Below the pieces are notes generated by a model that was not told where the DNA came from, did not search any database, and worked only from the letters and a program-made list of their open reading frames with translations. A stretch of 64,000 nt of DNA from positions 126,740,337 through 126,804,336 of the forward strand of contig OX375872.1 of NCBI GenBank assembly GCA_947359465.1. Direction: 5' to 3'. Positions 24,501 through 39,500 of the stretch are shown piece by piece. Made by a program: the position numbers and the translations under genes. The stretch is from Metellina segmentata (Eukaryota > Arthropoda > Arachnida > Araneae > Tetragnathidae). The first letter of the stretch is position 1, and each line of letters starts with the position of its first letter.

Positions 24501-27500
24501 CAAAAAAGAAATCTGATGTGTGCTTATTTAGTAAAATGATTTAAAATGAGTAAAATTATTTAAATTAGTCACAAAAAGTAGTCAAATCTAACACAAAATG
24601 CCAAAGGGAGAAAGCAAAAAAACGTGCTCCAGTGTCGAAATGACACCAATGGCCATTTTAGTGTTACTGATTTAAGCTTTCTCTGATTGGGAATATTATG
24701 TGTTAACATTTCAGTATTTATTTTGTACTCTTTTTTGTAACAAATAGGAAAATAAAATATTATTCATGATGATCAAATATGTAATTTGTAATAATTTCCT
24801 TATTTCATTTGCAGATTTTAAGTGAAGCCTTGCTAAAATTGACATGTGATATACCATCTTATTTTTTGAAGCCTCATTTTACAAATTTATTTTCGCTGCT
24901 TTGTAGATTTTTCCAGGTAAGTAATTGTAAATAGTGTAGTTGCATATTTTTTCTCTGAACATTCTTTATTAAATTGTCTTCACAATTGAGCAAGTAATTC
25001 TCATTTATTTAAAACACTGACAGGCCAGCACAGCATTGCCCATAACAGTTCTTTTTATGTCCACACAAAATTTACATGAAATTAGGACCACCTGAGGTAT
25101 TGATCTGGTGTAAAATCTTTCACAGGTGTAAAATTCGTTGAAATTTCACTCTTATCTTTTACAATTGCGAAGATAGAAAACTTCAAATAGTTCTTTTTGT
25201 GTTCTTAATGAATATCTTCTTCAAAATTTAGAACCTGTAATCTCTTCACACTAAGGAAAATTTTAAAATTCTGGCTTTGCATAAAATTAGGACTGTCTAT
25301 GTGCTAAATTTCGTTACTGTAAGTCTTATAGATTCATCTGAACATTGCATGTATGCAGACACTTCTTTTTATAATATGTGTGGATATCATCAACAAATTT
25401 TCATACCTAGTAGTGATCAAATGATGAAGTCAATGTTCAATATTGCAACATTTTATAATTTTTTGTGATATTGATAAATACATGAGAAAATGCATTGCCT
25501 TTTGCAATTAGTTTTACACTGACTAATCGTGTAACAGTTGAATAATAATCTAATTGTTGTTAAATGTTAATTATTCATACAACAAAACATTTTTAAATTC
25601 TTTAAAATCTCTTGGAAATATTTAGTTTATATATTTAATAAGTTCCATCAAAAATCAAATTAAGTAGTTTTAAGGATGAATTGTAACTATTTTTATCCAC
25701 TAGGCTTTTTCATATAAATTATACTAGCCACTGCGTGGCTAGCACGGCATTGCCCGTGCTGTACTTTGTGGGGTTAGGTGTGTCCATTGTGAGCGTTTGT
25801 CAACCACCGGTGTTTGCTACACATTCCCATTTGGTTTGCTTCGCAAACGATCACCACGGTCAACGCCTTGATGGCCTCGTCATTGTGAAATGCGTCGAAA
25901 TTGGATTTGCGAAGAGATACAATCGGTGTGACGTCACAATTTCTTGGAGGGTGAGTTGCAAGCTGAGGTGTTATCTTATCATCTGACCGCGGTTCAAAAT
26001 TACGTGATGTTGTCCACGTATCTTTCCCTTATTGGATTTAACTCCGACCCTAATTAATAGGTAGTTGTGGCGCTTGAGAACGTTAATTAAAAATTACTCA
26101 ATTTTCTCGGATACTTTCCTAGGGGATTGATCCCGGACCGTTGTCAATAGCACGTTCAGTTGCTACAGTACGATAATTAAAAATTACCTCGGATCTCTCA
26201 ATTAGGGGATTGATCCCAGACCCTCGTTAATAGCCCATTGTGTTGCTTTTGTGTGATGTTAATTAAAAATTACAAATTTCCTCAAATTTAAAATTCGCTG
26301 AAATTTTTAATTAACACTTGTAGAATTTCTGTTGATTGTTGTATTATTTTTTAAATCCATTTTATACACATGCATATTTTACACATTTTACTGCAATGCT
26401 AAACAATTGTATTTTCTAAGAATTAAGAGATTTAAGTTTTTGAAAAATGCAATTGAGAAAATTCAATGGTGAAAGGAGTGAGAAAACATGCTTTTCTACT
26501 CAAAACAGAAAAAATGAGTTTTGTATTTTTTAAATTTTACAGCTTAAATGTGTATCTTATTTTTAACAACGATGAGATGTGTTGGTTTTTGCAATGAAGT
26601 ATCTTTTAACCCCAAATTACTCGGATAATAGGGAGACAGAAAAATTATAAAATTTTTTGTAAGTTGAGGTAATTTTGAATAAAATAGATTAATAGACCAA
26701 AATAAAAGGCAATTTTTTTTATTTTGTTGAGTACAAAGTAAATTTTTTTACTGCTTATCTGAATTTTTAAAATTAGCTATGTTTGTGGATGTGAAAATTA
26801 ACTTTAGAAGCAATTAAAAATGAAATAAGTCTGTCCTTTGTGCGAGAGGAAAAAATATTAAAAAAATTAGCATTTTATACTTGATTATTTTTCTTCGAGA
26901 GAGTATACCTGTACACTTATTAAAATAACCATATCTGGCAAGAAATTTAAGTGAGATCTATTTATAAAAAGGTATTCAATTCTCTCGAACACTTGACCGT
27001 GGGAGAAACACGGTTTAATGAGACTGAGTACTACGACTTTAAGCGATTGTGCCTTGTTGATGCTAACAGTGAAACTTAAACAAACTGGGAACTGAAGTTT
27101 TTTAAATTGGAATGGGGATATCAGAAGTGATGATTGGTATTGTATGAATGAATGCGTTTTCACTTGCTGCATGTCTAGTCACGATGGTGGCTTCAATAAT
27201 ATTTGGCATGAGTTTTTTGATAGAGTGTCGTGCCATTGCACAGTGAAGGTGGATTCAGATTTACGAGAAGCATAATCGGTGCTCCAATATGTGCGAGAGT
27301 ACTCCAGATGGTTCCAATGTGTTAAAAAACTGTGTCGTGCGTTTTAAGGCCTCATCTGTTTGACGCGTAATGTGTATAGATTTGTAAATTTTAAAACTAC
27401 GGGTAATTCTTGCACGAGTTGCTTTTTGACGACATTGACATCTTTATTTGGAAAAGATTTACCTTTTGGCACAGCCATGCATGATCAGTGCTTTGCTACA

Positions 27501-30500
27501 ACAGCAATATATCGATGAACCACAGGGGTCGTAACCTTTGGGCAGCGGGCCACAGGTATTTGGACAACTGTTTGGCTTGTTTGCATAATCATAAAATGAT
27601 GGGATGAACGCCAAAGAAAAGAGCAACATCAGTGAATGATTGCCCTACTTCAAGGAATCCCACAAAAAGGCAACGCTCACTATTTGCTATTTGTGTTGTG
27701 GAAGTCACAGAAACACATCCGTCTTGGAAACTAATCCTACGAAAGTTCTAAACACTTTTTACAGCACTTACATGCAACTCCTTTAACCCTTCACAATGCT
27801 GGCTTCTTATACGACTGCCTTTTTTTATATTTCTCGACACGAAACGGTGATTGGCTGTTACATAACACATTTGCATAGTTCCATCTAACATTGCAGCCTC
27901 TCAAATTAATTTAAATTAGCTTCCAGAAATTAACATTATCCACACCGTGCTTAACTTTTGGTAGCGAGTATAGACTATTATAAAATGAAGTATGTGTGTT
28001 GTCTGTTCGGTGTGTCCTGATGAATCTATGGTACTTACAATAATGAAATTTGGCACATAGGTAGTCTGAATAATTTAATATTTTATAGTCCACCCCAAAT
28101 TTCAAAATTTAATCTAGAACATTTTAAAAGTAATGTAATGATATATTTAATTATTATTGTTTTCCTCCGAATAGCAAGTCTTCAATCGGTATTGACTAAA
28201 TCTGTATTTACTGTGCGTATGTAGCTGCCCGATTACTGGATATCCTTTATAAAAATTTACTGCATTTTTAAAAGCATATTAACTTTTGGTTAGCGTAAAC
28301 TTTTAGTTTGGATTATCATAATGATAATAAAAGTATATTTTTATTGTGCTTCCTCCATTTTTGGAACTGGATCACAGTTCTGCAGTATGTTGTTTGTTAT
28401 TGTTTCTGTTAGAGTACGATAGTTTGGATTATCATTATTAAAGCATATAAACTTTTAGTTTAGATTATTTCGACATATTTTTCAAAAGCAAAGACCTGTT
28501 TCATCAATTTATTGTCGACATGTATTCCAAGATTGAACCGGAAAGCTGAATCAGAGGACTCTTTAAGAGTGGAACAGTATGCACATTTAAGAGATGCGTT
28601 GATGAACGGTGGAAATGTTGCTTACGTAAACTCCACAGAAATTGCTTAACTTCCAAAATGATATCAAAACCAAAAGTGAAAGTTTATGCTTTTGTAAATT
28701 ATCAAATTAAAAATTATCAAAATTAAATATTGCTATGCTTTTCAAAAGACACCCAAACATAGAAACAAACAAAAAGTAGCATTAAAAATGAACAAAATAA
28801 CATAATTTCGTAATAACAGTATTTTTTTTTTACTTTACAGCCCCCAATATGCAAAAAATCAGTTGTTAGAGCATTGGTGTCATTAACAAAATAATGTTTA
28901 AATCCAAGACTGCCTTTTTAGCATATTTCACAAAACAAAACCGTGATTGGCCGTTACCTAACACATTTGAATACTTCCTTCTTCCTGTGCAGCAAAATTG
29001 CAGCCTCTCAAATTCAGATTGGCTTCTGGAAATTAACATTTTCCTCTCTGCTTATCTTTTGGTAGTGAGTGTATTTATTATAAGACGAATATGAAAAAGT
29101 TACTTATGTTTAACTATACCTAATAGTCTGAACTGCCTGCAGTTCGTATTGTAGCGCGTATAAGTAGCCTCCCGATAAGATTTTTAGTTGTGACGTGGGC
29201 TTTGTATAAAGTCTGTGTTGATCTAACTACACTAAAGCGACTAATATTTTGCATTACTGATATTTTGGTGAGGCAAAATGTAGCAGTGTCGCCTAAAGGG
29301 AGAAGCTGAATCTAAACAAAGCATAAAAACAGCATTTGTTTTGGTCGTATAACAAAACATTGTGGGGCATAAATTAAAAGAGGCTGTTATAGCGAAATGC
29401 CATAATTTTGTTATTCTTTTATGCAAATTTGTTTGTTTCTGTGTTTGAGTGTCTTTTGGAAAGAATAGCAATATATAATTTTGATAATTTATGCAACATA
29501 AAAATTTACAAAAGCATCACCTTTAACTTTTGGTTTTGATATCTTTTTGGAAGTTTAGCGATTTCTGTATACTTTAATTTTCGTTTTGCAACATTTCCAT
29601 CGTTCAACAACATATCTCTGAAATGTGCATATTGTTCCACTCTGAGTGATCTGTTTCAGTCGTATGTACAACACCTTCTCGGATTCAATCTTGGAATACA
29701 TGGCGACAATAAATTGATGGAACATGTTTTTGCTTCTCAGTAAAACGTTGAAATTCAAAGAGCACATCATCATCCTGTGAGCGCAGAACTACATAGAAGA
29801 AATATTCTTAGTTTGCATAAATGATCCAAATCCAAGATTGACGTGGGTGCAGTAAAGACCCTTTCAATACTGTGGACATTTTTAGGTAACAAATAAAACA
29901 AAAATATAGTAATAAATTAATTTTTAAATGTTCTACATTAAATTTAAAATTGGGATTAAATATCGCTTTTCTTTCCATAAGATATCGAAACAAAAATTAT
30001 AAAAATTTACTATATGAAAACCGAAGTACTATACAGAAACAAACAAGAGATTGCATGAATGAAACAAACCAGAAATTGTACTAAAGATCAAAATAAATAT
30101 TGCTTAACTTTGAAAAAATATCCAAATAATCCAAACTATAAGTGAATATGTTTTAAAAATCAAAATCCAAACTACTGTAGTCTAAAAAAGAAACAATAAC
30201 AAACGTATTGCACAACCGTTATCCTGTTCCAAAAATGAAGTAAGCACAATAAAAAAATACTTATATAAAAGATTAAAAGTTAATGCTAACTAAAAGTTAA
30301 TATGCTTTTAAAAAGGCAATAAATTTGAAAAAGAATATCCAGTAATAGGGTGGCTACACGGCAACGGCTGCACACGCGCAGTTAATACAGATTCATTCAA
30401 TAAAGATTTATGACTATTGCCATTCGGAAGAAAGCAAATAATAATTAAACATCACTTTAAATTAATTTTAAAATTTTCTAGATTAAATTTTAAAATTCGG

Positions 30501-33500
30501 GCTGGTCTATAAAATCGCAAAAAATTGGGCCTACATATGTGCCAAATTTCATTATTGTAAATGCCATAAATTCGTCAGTACACTGCGTACACGCACACAT
30601 AGAAACTTCATTTTATAATAGTAGAGAAGAGATGCAATGTAAGTAATGGAAACATAATGATCTGAAAGAAATTATACTCCAAGAGTTAACTTACTTTTAA
30701 TTTTATCATTATTGTTCTTTATCTCAATTTTCAATGCACTTTTGTGTCTTCCTTTTGGCAGTTTTGATTACTTGAATTAACTGAACTTTATTACTATATG
30801 TATAGGTATTTTTGCAAAACCCAAAAGTTTTTTGATTGGATCCAAATTAGAGCTTTTTGATGGCTAGTCTAGTATTTTCTCTTTATTTGCCTCAAAAGAA
30901 TTTTCTTGCTTGAAGATAAACTGGTTTCATTATATGTACAGTTAAACTTGAACAAGATGAGCTTAGATCATTCTGTATTTAGCTGAAAATTATTTTTTTA
31001 CAAACAGTATATTTTATTATAAATAATTTTTGATGTGAGGGGAAAAAATATGGCCTACTCTGGTATATGTTTCTGTTCAATAAAGTTTTCAGGTTTTTAA
31101 AACATGACTAACATTGGTCCTGATTCTCTATTAAACGTGAACACATTCTTTAAAATTAAATATTTTAATCTTTTTGGATTTGCTGTAAATTTTGCTTATG
31201 CTTATTTTTAAAAATGCAACTGTTGCAAAGGCAACTGTTTAAAATGAATTTATGTAAAAATTTCCCCTAGGTTTGTGTATTTTATATTTTTTCTCTATAG
31301 GCCTTATAAAATATTCTAAGTTCAAATATGTTTTCTTTTAATTTTACCTGCACATGCCCCAGTACCTAGTCTTTATGGAATTTGATAAACTAAAAATTGA
31401 ATATGGTATCTATATTTGTAATTTCATTTCATATATAAACTTCTATGCTTTAGATGGATAATGAAGAACTATGTTTACTTGGTTTCAAGATAATAAAAAA
31501 GAATTGGGAAAATATGGACCTTTCATTTTCATCTGATGTATGTATTTTATGTTTTGTAGTTTTATTACTTTATTTGTTATTAAATAATCCTAATTTGATG
31601 AGTAACTGATAGTTTAAGCTATTCAATGTAAGAAAATTAAAATGAGTAGTCTTGTGACTCACTTGAATAACAGTTTGTAAACAAATTAATTATTTTGAAA
31701 AATAAATGCTGAAAAGAACTTTGTGTTTCCCTAACTGAAGATGACTCAACTTTTCACTAGCATTTAATCTTAAATTTAGAAAATTATATCAGTATTAGTA
31801 TTTATGCACTGATTGTATATACTCGTGTATCTGCTAGTTGACAGTCAAGTCAAGATGTTGAATGAGTATTGGTTAAATTTGGAACAGCATACAAAATGCT
31901 TCTACAATTGACACCTTTAGTGTAGAATTTGATTCTAAGTTTATTTTTTGATGTGCAATACGCATTGGCAAAGGGAAACCATGGACATCAATCACCAGTC
32001 ATGCGTCTGCCTATGGAGGCATTCTCCTTTCTAAGGAGCTTTCTTCTCTTTTTAAGGAGCTTTCACACCTATTAAAAAATCAGCTGACCCACGGTTGACT
32101 ACATTCTTGTCATAGCAGCACTATGTGTATCAATGATGAATGTAAATATGTTGATTTCAAATGCTGCATATAATAATGTGACTCAGAGGGTAAGGCAGTA
32201 GACCTTGGATAAGTAAATTTTCAAATAGGTGGGAATGAAAGCTCATTAGAAGATGAGCTGCAATGTCAAAAGCATGAATGGTGATCATTGGATTATTTTT
32301 CTCTGACAACTCGATTCCACTGCTATCACTTTCGACACAATGATAAACTAACGGCCATATTCACAAGTCTCGAGTCAAGAGTTAACTCGAGGATTATCAA
32401 GAACGGTAATCTCAAACGGCGTGTTAAGTGATCCTGGGATTAAAATGAGACGCTCGCTGTGATTGGCTACTACCGTCTCCTTACGATCACGTGGTATTGT
32501 TTACATTTGTTACGGAATTGGTCCGGAAGTCGTATTCTCATCAGATTGAGTTGTATTCCATTGCTTTGGCCACTATTCTAAGAGAACCACTCGACACTTG
32601 GGCGGATAATTTTGATGGAGAAATGCATGCAATATTCATGGCCATCATAGCTATTGGAGAACCAGATGAACAAAATATTGTCATCTTCGTCGATTCTCAG
32701 GCGGCGATTCAAACCATTACAAATTACACTTTATTGCCCACTGAATTTGAGCTCGAATGTAAACAGCACATTGACTCTCTTTTGCGTTCTGGAAGAGAGA
32801 TTGTCTTCCAGTGGATCCCTAGCCATTGTGGCATTTATGGAAATGAACGGGCTGACACTTTGGCTAGGGAGGCTTCATCTTTGCACCCATCTTCCTACCA
32901 GGTCCCTCTTCGAAATGCTAAGAGACTTTTTGGGAGCAAAATCAGACTTGGTGCAATTTCTGCTCTTAGGAATATGGCAGATGGAAAACCATGGGCTTGC
33001 CTTCTGGATGGCCAACAGCGCTCACGTCTTTCCCTCCTTCCCAGGGCAGAAGGAGTTGCAAATTTTAGAATTATTAATGGACATGACTATCTGCAGGCCC
33101 ACTTACATAAAATCAACTTGGTTGATTCACCTCACTGTGTACTTTGTGGCACCTCGCATATGACTGGGGAGCATCTCTTTAGTTGCCCCTGTCTTTCTAA
33201 CGTCCGCTCCAGTGATGACTTTCGGGCCCTCACACCTTCTGGAGCCACTTCGATTTTATACTGGACTGCAAGACGCCTCATGTCCGAAATGACGATGGTG
33301 GGCGTAATTAAAAAAAAAAAAAAAAAACATTTTTTACGACGCGCAAATTTGCATTTATAACTGATCAAGCACGTACTTCGCCGTAGTATTGATTCCAAAT
33401 TGTGATTCAATAGAATGCATACAGCATTTTAATGTGAGTTAGGGAAAAGAAATGCAAAGGTTTTTAATTTCATATTGGATTTTTATCGAAACCTAAATTT

Positions 33501-36500
33501 TCCAAGAAAGAATTGTACACAATGTCTTGATAAATGAATGTTATCCGATTATCTTGGTACTTGTCAGTATGGGTGTGTGTTGGTGGTGTGAAAAGTAACT
33601 TGCACTGTCAACTTTCTTTCATTCGTAATAAATCAACAGAATAATTTTTTTTCTACAACGAATTTGCACCTGCCATGGTCATATTCTTCCTTTCGCTCTT
33701 AGCGCACGGAGGTGCCGCCATCTATCTTTTCGCCAAGCGGCTTGTTTACTTTTACGCAACTACCTTTATTTCCATTTTTCTTTTGAATTTCAATTAAATT
33801 ATGTTTACAAATTTTCCATTTAAGCAATATTATGATGAGGAGATGACCTGCTATGCAGCAGGTGCTCTGTAATGATAGGTCTAGTCCAGTCGTCCCAAGA
33901 ATGCTGTACTTTTGCATAGAATGAAATGTGTCATCCATTTTCTTTCCTTTGCATAAAGATCGTACTGTGCTTGCGTAACTCTTACTCGCGAGTTAACTCG
34001 CCGATTTCGGAGATCAAAATGTAACACCCAAACGGCAGTTTAAACTACGGATCAAGACTTGTGAATACGGTTTTTTCGATAACTCGCGGATTATCGTTGA
34101 TCCTCGAGTTAACTCGGACTTGTGAATACGGCCGTTAGAACCAGGCTCAATGCTAAAGATGACAGTTGTAGAGGCCCTTTGTTTGCGCTTCTATCTATCA
34201 CCCTAATTTAAAGAACTGACTTTTTAAAAACCACTTTACTCGATTGGCTTCACACAGGAGCCAGACTCAACGTTAACACCTTTAGACCAAACTCAACTTC
34301 TGAATGATGTAGCTAAAACCCTCTAAGTGCAGTGTATGTCTCTAAGTGTTCAGCCATCGATGGTTGTCAGAGTTGCATAAATTATGATAATCTTTATGTT
34401 AAAATGCTTCCAAGAAGTATTGCATATTTATTAGTTTGCTTTTCTTATATATGAAAGCACTGTCTTCCAATGTGATGAAAATAATACAAGACTTATTCCC
34501 TTATGATAGGTAGAGTAAGAATGATTTGTTTTAGCTGATAAGATCTGATTGGTAATTTTTATAAACTTAAATTATTTTTTTGTATGTAGAAGTGTTAATA
34601 TTATGTCCTATAGTTACTGAAAGTTGAACAGAATCAACTCTAATCATTCTGAATGATGTAACTAAAATCTGTAAATGAAATGTAGATGTTTTCAATTCAG
34701 CCATCAACAGTTGTCGGTCAAATAAATTATTATAGTGTTTATTTGATGATATTTCCCAGAACCGTTTTTAAATTTGTTAGGTTACTTTTCTTTTATGAGA
34801 CCTGTCTTCCAATGTGATGAAAATTATACCAGACTTATTCCCTAATGATAGGTAGAGTAAGAATGATTTGTTTTAGCTGATAAGATCTGATTAGAAAAAA
34901 TATAATTTTAATTAATCTTTTTCTATTCTTAAGGTTAATATTATACATTTTAAATAAAACTTGAGCAAAATGATTGAATGAATTCTTAATACTTCTGATT
35001 CATGTAATTAAAACCTCTAAGTGAGGTGTATCTGGCTTTCAGTATTCAGCCATCAACAGTTGTCAGTCAAATAAATTATGATAATATTTATTTGAAGATT
35101 CTTCCAAGAGCTGTTTTAAATTTATTAGCTTACTTTTATCTTGTGAAACCTGTCTTCCTATGTGATGAAACGAATGCCAGACTTATTCCCTCATGATAGG
35201 TAGAGTAAGAATGATTTGTTTTAGCTGATAAGATCTGATTGGTATACTATTTTTTAATTTAAATTATTATATTTTATACAGAAGTGGTAATATTATGTTC
35301 TATAATTACTAAAAGTTGAACAAAATCATTGAGTGAACTCTAATACTACTGATTGATGTAACTAAAATATCTATCTTTAGTGTATATGTCTATGTGTTCA
35401 TCCAACATAGGTTGTAAGAATTACATGAATTATGATAAATTTATTTGAAAGTGCTTCCAAGAACTGTTTTTAATTTATAATGTAACTTTTCTTTTGAGAA
35501 GGCACTGTCTTCCAACATTATGTAAAATGATATAAGATGCTTGTGTTAAAAGCAACTACATCTTACATTTCTTTGATCAGTTTTTGCATTTTTATTTCAT
35601 TTAGAAATTCATTAGTTTAAGTACAGTAAACCCTCCCTAAATTATCCTTCTTAAGTGACAAAAAGGAAGGATGATACTTTGATGTTAACAACATAGCAAG
35701 GTCCTGGAAAAGCATTAGAGAAAAAAGGCACAAATGCACCTTAAATTATACGTTTTTAATGTAAACTAAAAAAAACACGATATTGAGAGTTTTCGTCATT
35801 AATACTTGGAATACTTTTGGCTAACTCTGGTTCTGAGTGGTTCTGCACCATCAGACCTTTCTATTCGAAGTCAATTGTTCCTTAAGAATCTCAGATCACT
35901 CCTCAATCTCTGACTCCCTGTTCTTGCTTTTTCCTTACTTTTAATTTTCATGACATTAATTAAGTGACCCTATGTCATTTGTTTGAGGTAGAATTGAAAA
36001 AGACAATGACCTAGCAACATTTACAAGATCATTTGAACCCTTCTATTTTGAGCATTTTTCAATTGATAAACTAATATATACCAGAGCCATACACCCTGAA
36101 ATTATTAATCATGCTTACCAAAACTTTTAAAATCCTTTTTTTAGATTTGAATGAAATAGTATAAAGAATTTTTATCCAAGTTAACAGAGGACAAAAGATA
36201 TGGAACAATTCCAATGATGGCCTGTTTGAATATTTTACATTTGTTTAATGGAAATTTTATTTTTTACAAAATGTTTGAATTTAAGAAGAATTAAATGTAG
36301 GTTACCCTTAAATAGTGGATATCTCCATTTATATAGACTACTTCATATTTACTAGTTTCCATTCAATAGCTAAAATAGTTTTTTATCACAATTGTTATCA
36401 ATCAGATGATACATAGAATACTAATCTAACTATCCATTTTTCTTGTAATCTCACATGAACGACTTGTAGCATTTTTAAAAATAGTTTTCTTTTCAGATTT

Positions 36501-39500
36501 GGATTCTTGTTCGACAAATAGTGCTTGCATATAAAGATTTAAATATGGATAAGATATGCCAAACTTCACCTGATACATATTATATATTACCTGAGGTAGA
36601 GGATATTTCTGATGTGTGTGTTCAAACACTACAGAATAGGATCTATGCCCGTGTGCAGATTGAGTTTTACACATCAAGAGTATGTTATTTCAGTAATAGA
36701 ATCTACTCTAAAAATTACCTTAAAATTTTTGCGTTTTTTTATATTGGTCTGTATAAACTTGTCCTTTCACATGCTTTTAATTGCAATTTAAAGGATGACA
36801 AAAATTATTGTTTTAAAAAATGCAATCAGAATTCTTATAATTTTTTTCGTGAGAAAATTTTGTGTAATTTTTGAATTTTGACAATTTTTTAGTGTCTTTA
36901 GTACATTTTAATAAATTCATTCTCCTTTTACGCACAGCTTACAAAAGTTGCTGTAGTCAAATAATTGTGTTTTTTAACTTTTTGTAATATACTTATGTTT
37001 TTCAGGTAACACTTTTACCAAAAAGTTGTAGGTCTTTGAGAGTTTTGACAGAAGCACCAAAGATTATCCTTCTCTTTTGTAAAAATAAACCACCTAAAAA
37101 GGATATTGAAGTCATGTTACGTACCTTAGTGGAATTTATTAATCTTAATCCAGATCAAAATCTTAGGTAAGTAAATAACTATTTAATTAGAGATGCTGTT
37201 TTACAATCTTGTCATCACAAATAATTTCAACTGAAAAGTGTTTAATTCTAATAATGTAATCCCAAACTAACATATATTCTTTAAATGGTTATTAAAACTA
37301 AATATATTTATTTATTAATAAATTTTTGGGATATATTAATGTAAAATACCAAATTTTGGTTATTGAGTGAAGTGGAAAAACCAAACTTTAGTGTATAAAT
37401 ATTTTCACAATAATGTTTTAAAGCAAAGTGCATATTGTTTCATTCGATAGGCATTAAAAAACCTGTTAACATTATATAAAGTTTTAATTCTCAAGACTAA
37501 TATTTTTGTACTCATTGAAATTCTCCACTATCCATTGTGTTTCTGTTACAATTTTCTTTGGTATGGAGTTATTAGTTTTTAAGAATTCGATCATGGTCTT
37601 TTAACATGTTTATCCTTAGTATTTGACCTTGAATACATAGTTGACAGTAATAAATTGTTTTATGTTACAGGAAAATTGCAAATTTCTCTGGTTATTATAT
37701 TGATTTCCTGATAGTGCAGACAAATGTTTTGGAGTTTTTATATCATATTTATATGATAAATGAGGTAAAAAAACCCTTTAAAATGTTTTACACATTTAAT
37801 TGTAGCTATTATTTATTTTATTTCTAAGAAGTACCAAAAATTCAAATTCATTACAAATTTGTGAATTTTTTGGGAAACAAACAATTTTATCTTGGACTTG
37901 CACTCTTAAGAAAAGTGTACACAAAATATCAAAGAAAATGACATTTGAAGTATTAGAATTCATGATAAACAAGAAACATTATAAATTTTATAAGATATCC
38001 TGATTTTTATATTCAAATTTTATGCCATATCCTGATTTCCATATTCAAATTTTATGCCATATCTACTAACATACGTTTTCGTAATAAACTTTGAATGAGT
38101 GTTTGCACAATCTAGGTCTGGTGAGAAGGCAGATGGGCTTGTGTAAGTCTAGAAAGTCTAATAGATGAAAGGACTTCCATATGCTAAATCTTTTATGTCA
38201 ATCACCATTGGTGATCATTAATTTCACCAACTCATAATCATTAGTATTGCTTCTGGCACTGACTGATCAACTCAGCCAGAATCTATGCTTAAGGGACCAG
38301 ATATGGAAGCATGTTCTTTAAGTTAAACCATTCACTAATCTTACAGACTCATTCAAAACCAGTTGACTGAAATGTGAGCTCAACAAAGCCTCAATATAAT
38401 ATTATTCATCATGTATACTTCATTTAAAATATTAGCTTGTATGAAATGACAAGTTACTGAAATTACTATGGTGTTTGCCAGGTCATTGATTTGGTGCAGT
38501 AGGCGATCTTTTCTGAAAAAATTTATTAAACTATTCACAAGAAATTGTTCAAGAATGTTTTTTAAGCATTCCATCTTTCAAAGATTTATTCATGACTACT
38601 CTGTTTATTCATTCTAAATTGTAATAAAATTTTCTTGGGCATTCGAATTCTGCCTTAGAAAATTCAGTGCTAAAAGAGAAATAATGCTTTCTGCTTGTGC
38701 ATAAAACATATTCTATCTCTTATACATTCTTATGCCTAAGAGACAGAGAGTAAGTTTTGTGCATAATAATGTAAGTATAATAGCAAAATACCTACATCAA
38801 AACAATTTGAATTGAACAAAACATGGGAGCAATTAGATTGATACCATTGTTTATTGCACCATTTTAGAAAGAATGAACAGAGTAGCCATGAATAAATCTT
38901 TGAAAGATGGAATGTTTTAATCATTCTTGACAAATTTCTTATGAATAGCTTAATGTTTTCCCCTGGTAACTATAAGAGTATATTTTAAGACTAAAATAGG
39001 CAAGTTTTGAGGATTGTAGAAGATTTGTTAAAATGTTGTAAAAAAATATTTATTTCTAACCTAGAAATATATATAGTATCCTTACATTAAGTGTTATAAG
39101 ATACAGTACACACATAAAATACTTTATGTACTAAAGTATACTACATGAAGTATATATATATACTTATGTGTCATTTACATTTTGTTTTATTTTTTTAGGA
39201 CTCTATTATAGCATATTCTCCTCAAACAGTTTCAGGCTTTGTAAATCTTCTTAAAAACTGCTCTTCAAATGCTGTATATTTGCAATATGCCCTTCTCCAA
39301 ACTTTGGAAAACTTGATTAAAACTAAATTGAAAAAATGTAAGCAATTTCTCTTTTTATTAATTAAATGAATTGTGGTCATGTAGACTTTATAGATGTGTA
39401 CAATCAGCTTTCATGTATCTGCAGTATATGATGGCATATGCAATGAAGAAAAAATTTATGAGTAATACAAAGGTTGCAGGAAATATAAATCAGGCTGCAA

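Larger units (their letters stand above)
25724..30627 (-). mobile_element. Decayed Helitron, minus orientation
   Basis: The 3' end (plus-strand left) is CTAG preceded by A and followed inward by two hairpins (AGCCAC/GTGGCT and AGCACGG/CCGTGCT). The 5' end reads TCTCTACTATTATAAAATG on the minus strand at 30627. Protein relics come in the canonical order on the minus strand: Helitron-like N domain (29773-29555), then helicase C-terminus (27172-26885). The 4.9-kb length and multiple breaks mark it as dead. It also contains an inverted second copy of a Helitron 5' half. Confidence 0.75.

Noticed and set aside
34285..35545. CRISPR-like spacing of repeats
   Set aside because: Eukaryotic tandem array with ~350-bp units, no short direct repeats with unique spacers.
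36521..36874. 117-codon plus frame
   Set aside because: Exon 6 of the TRRAP-like gene read past its donor into the intron.
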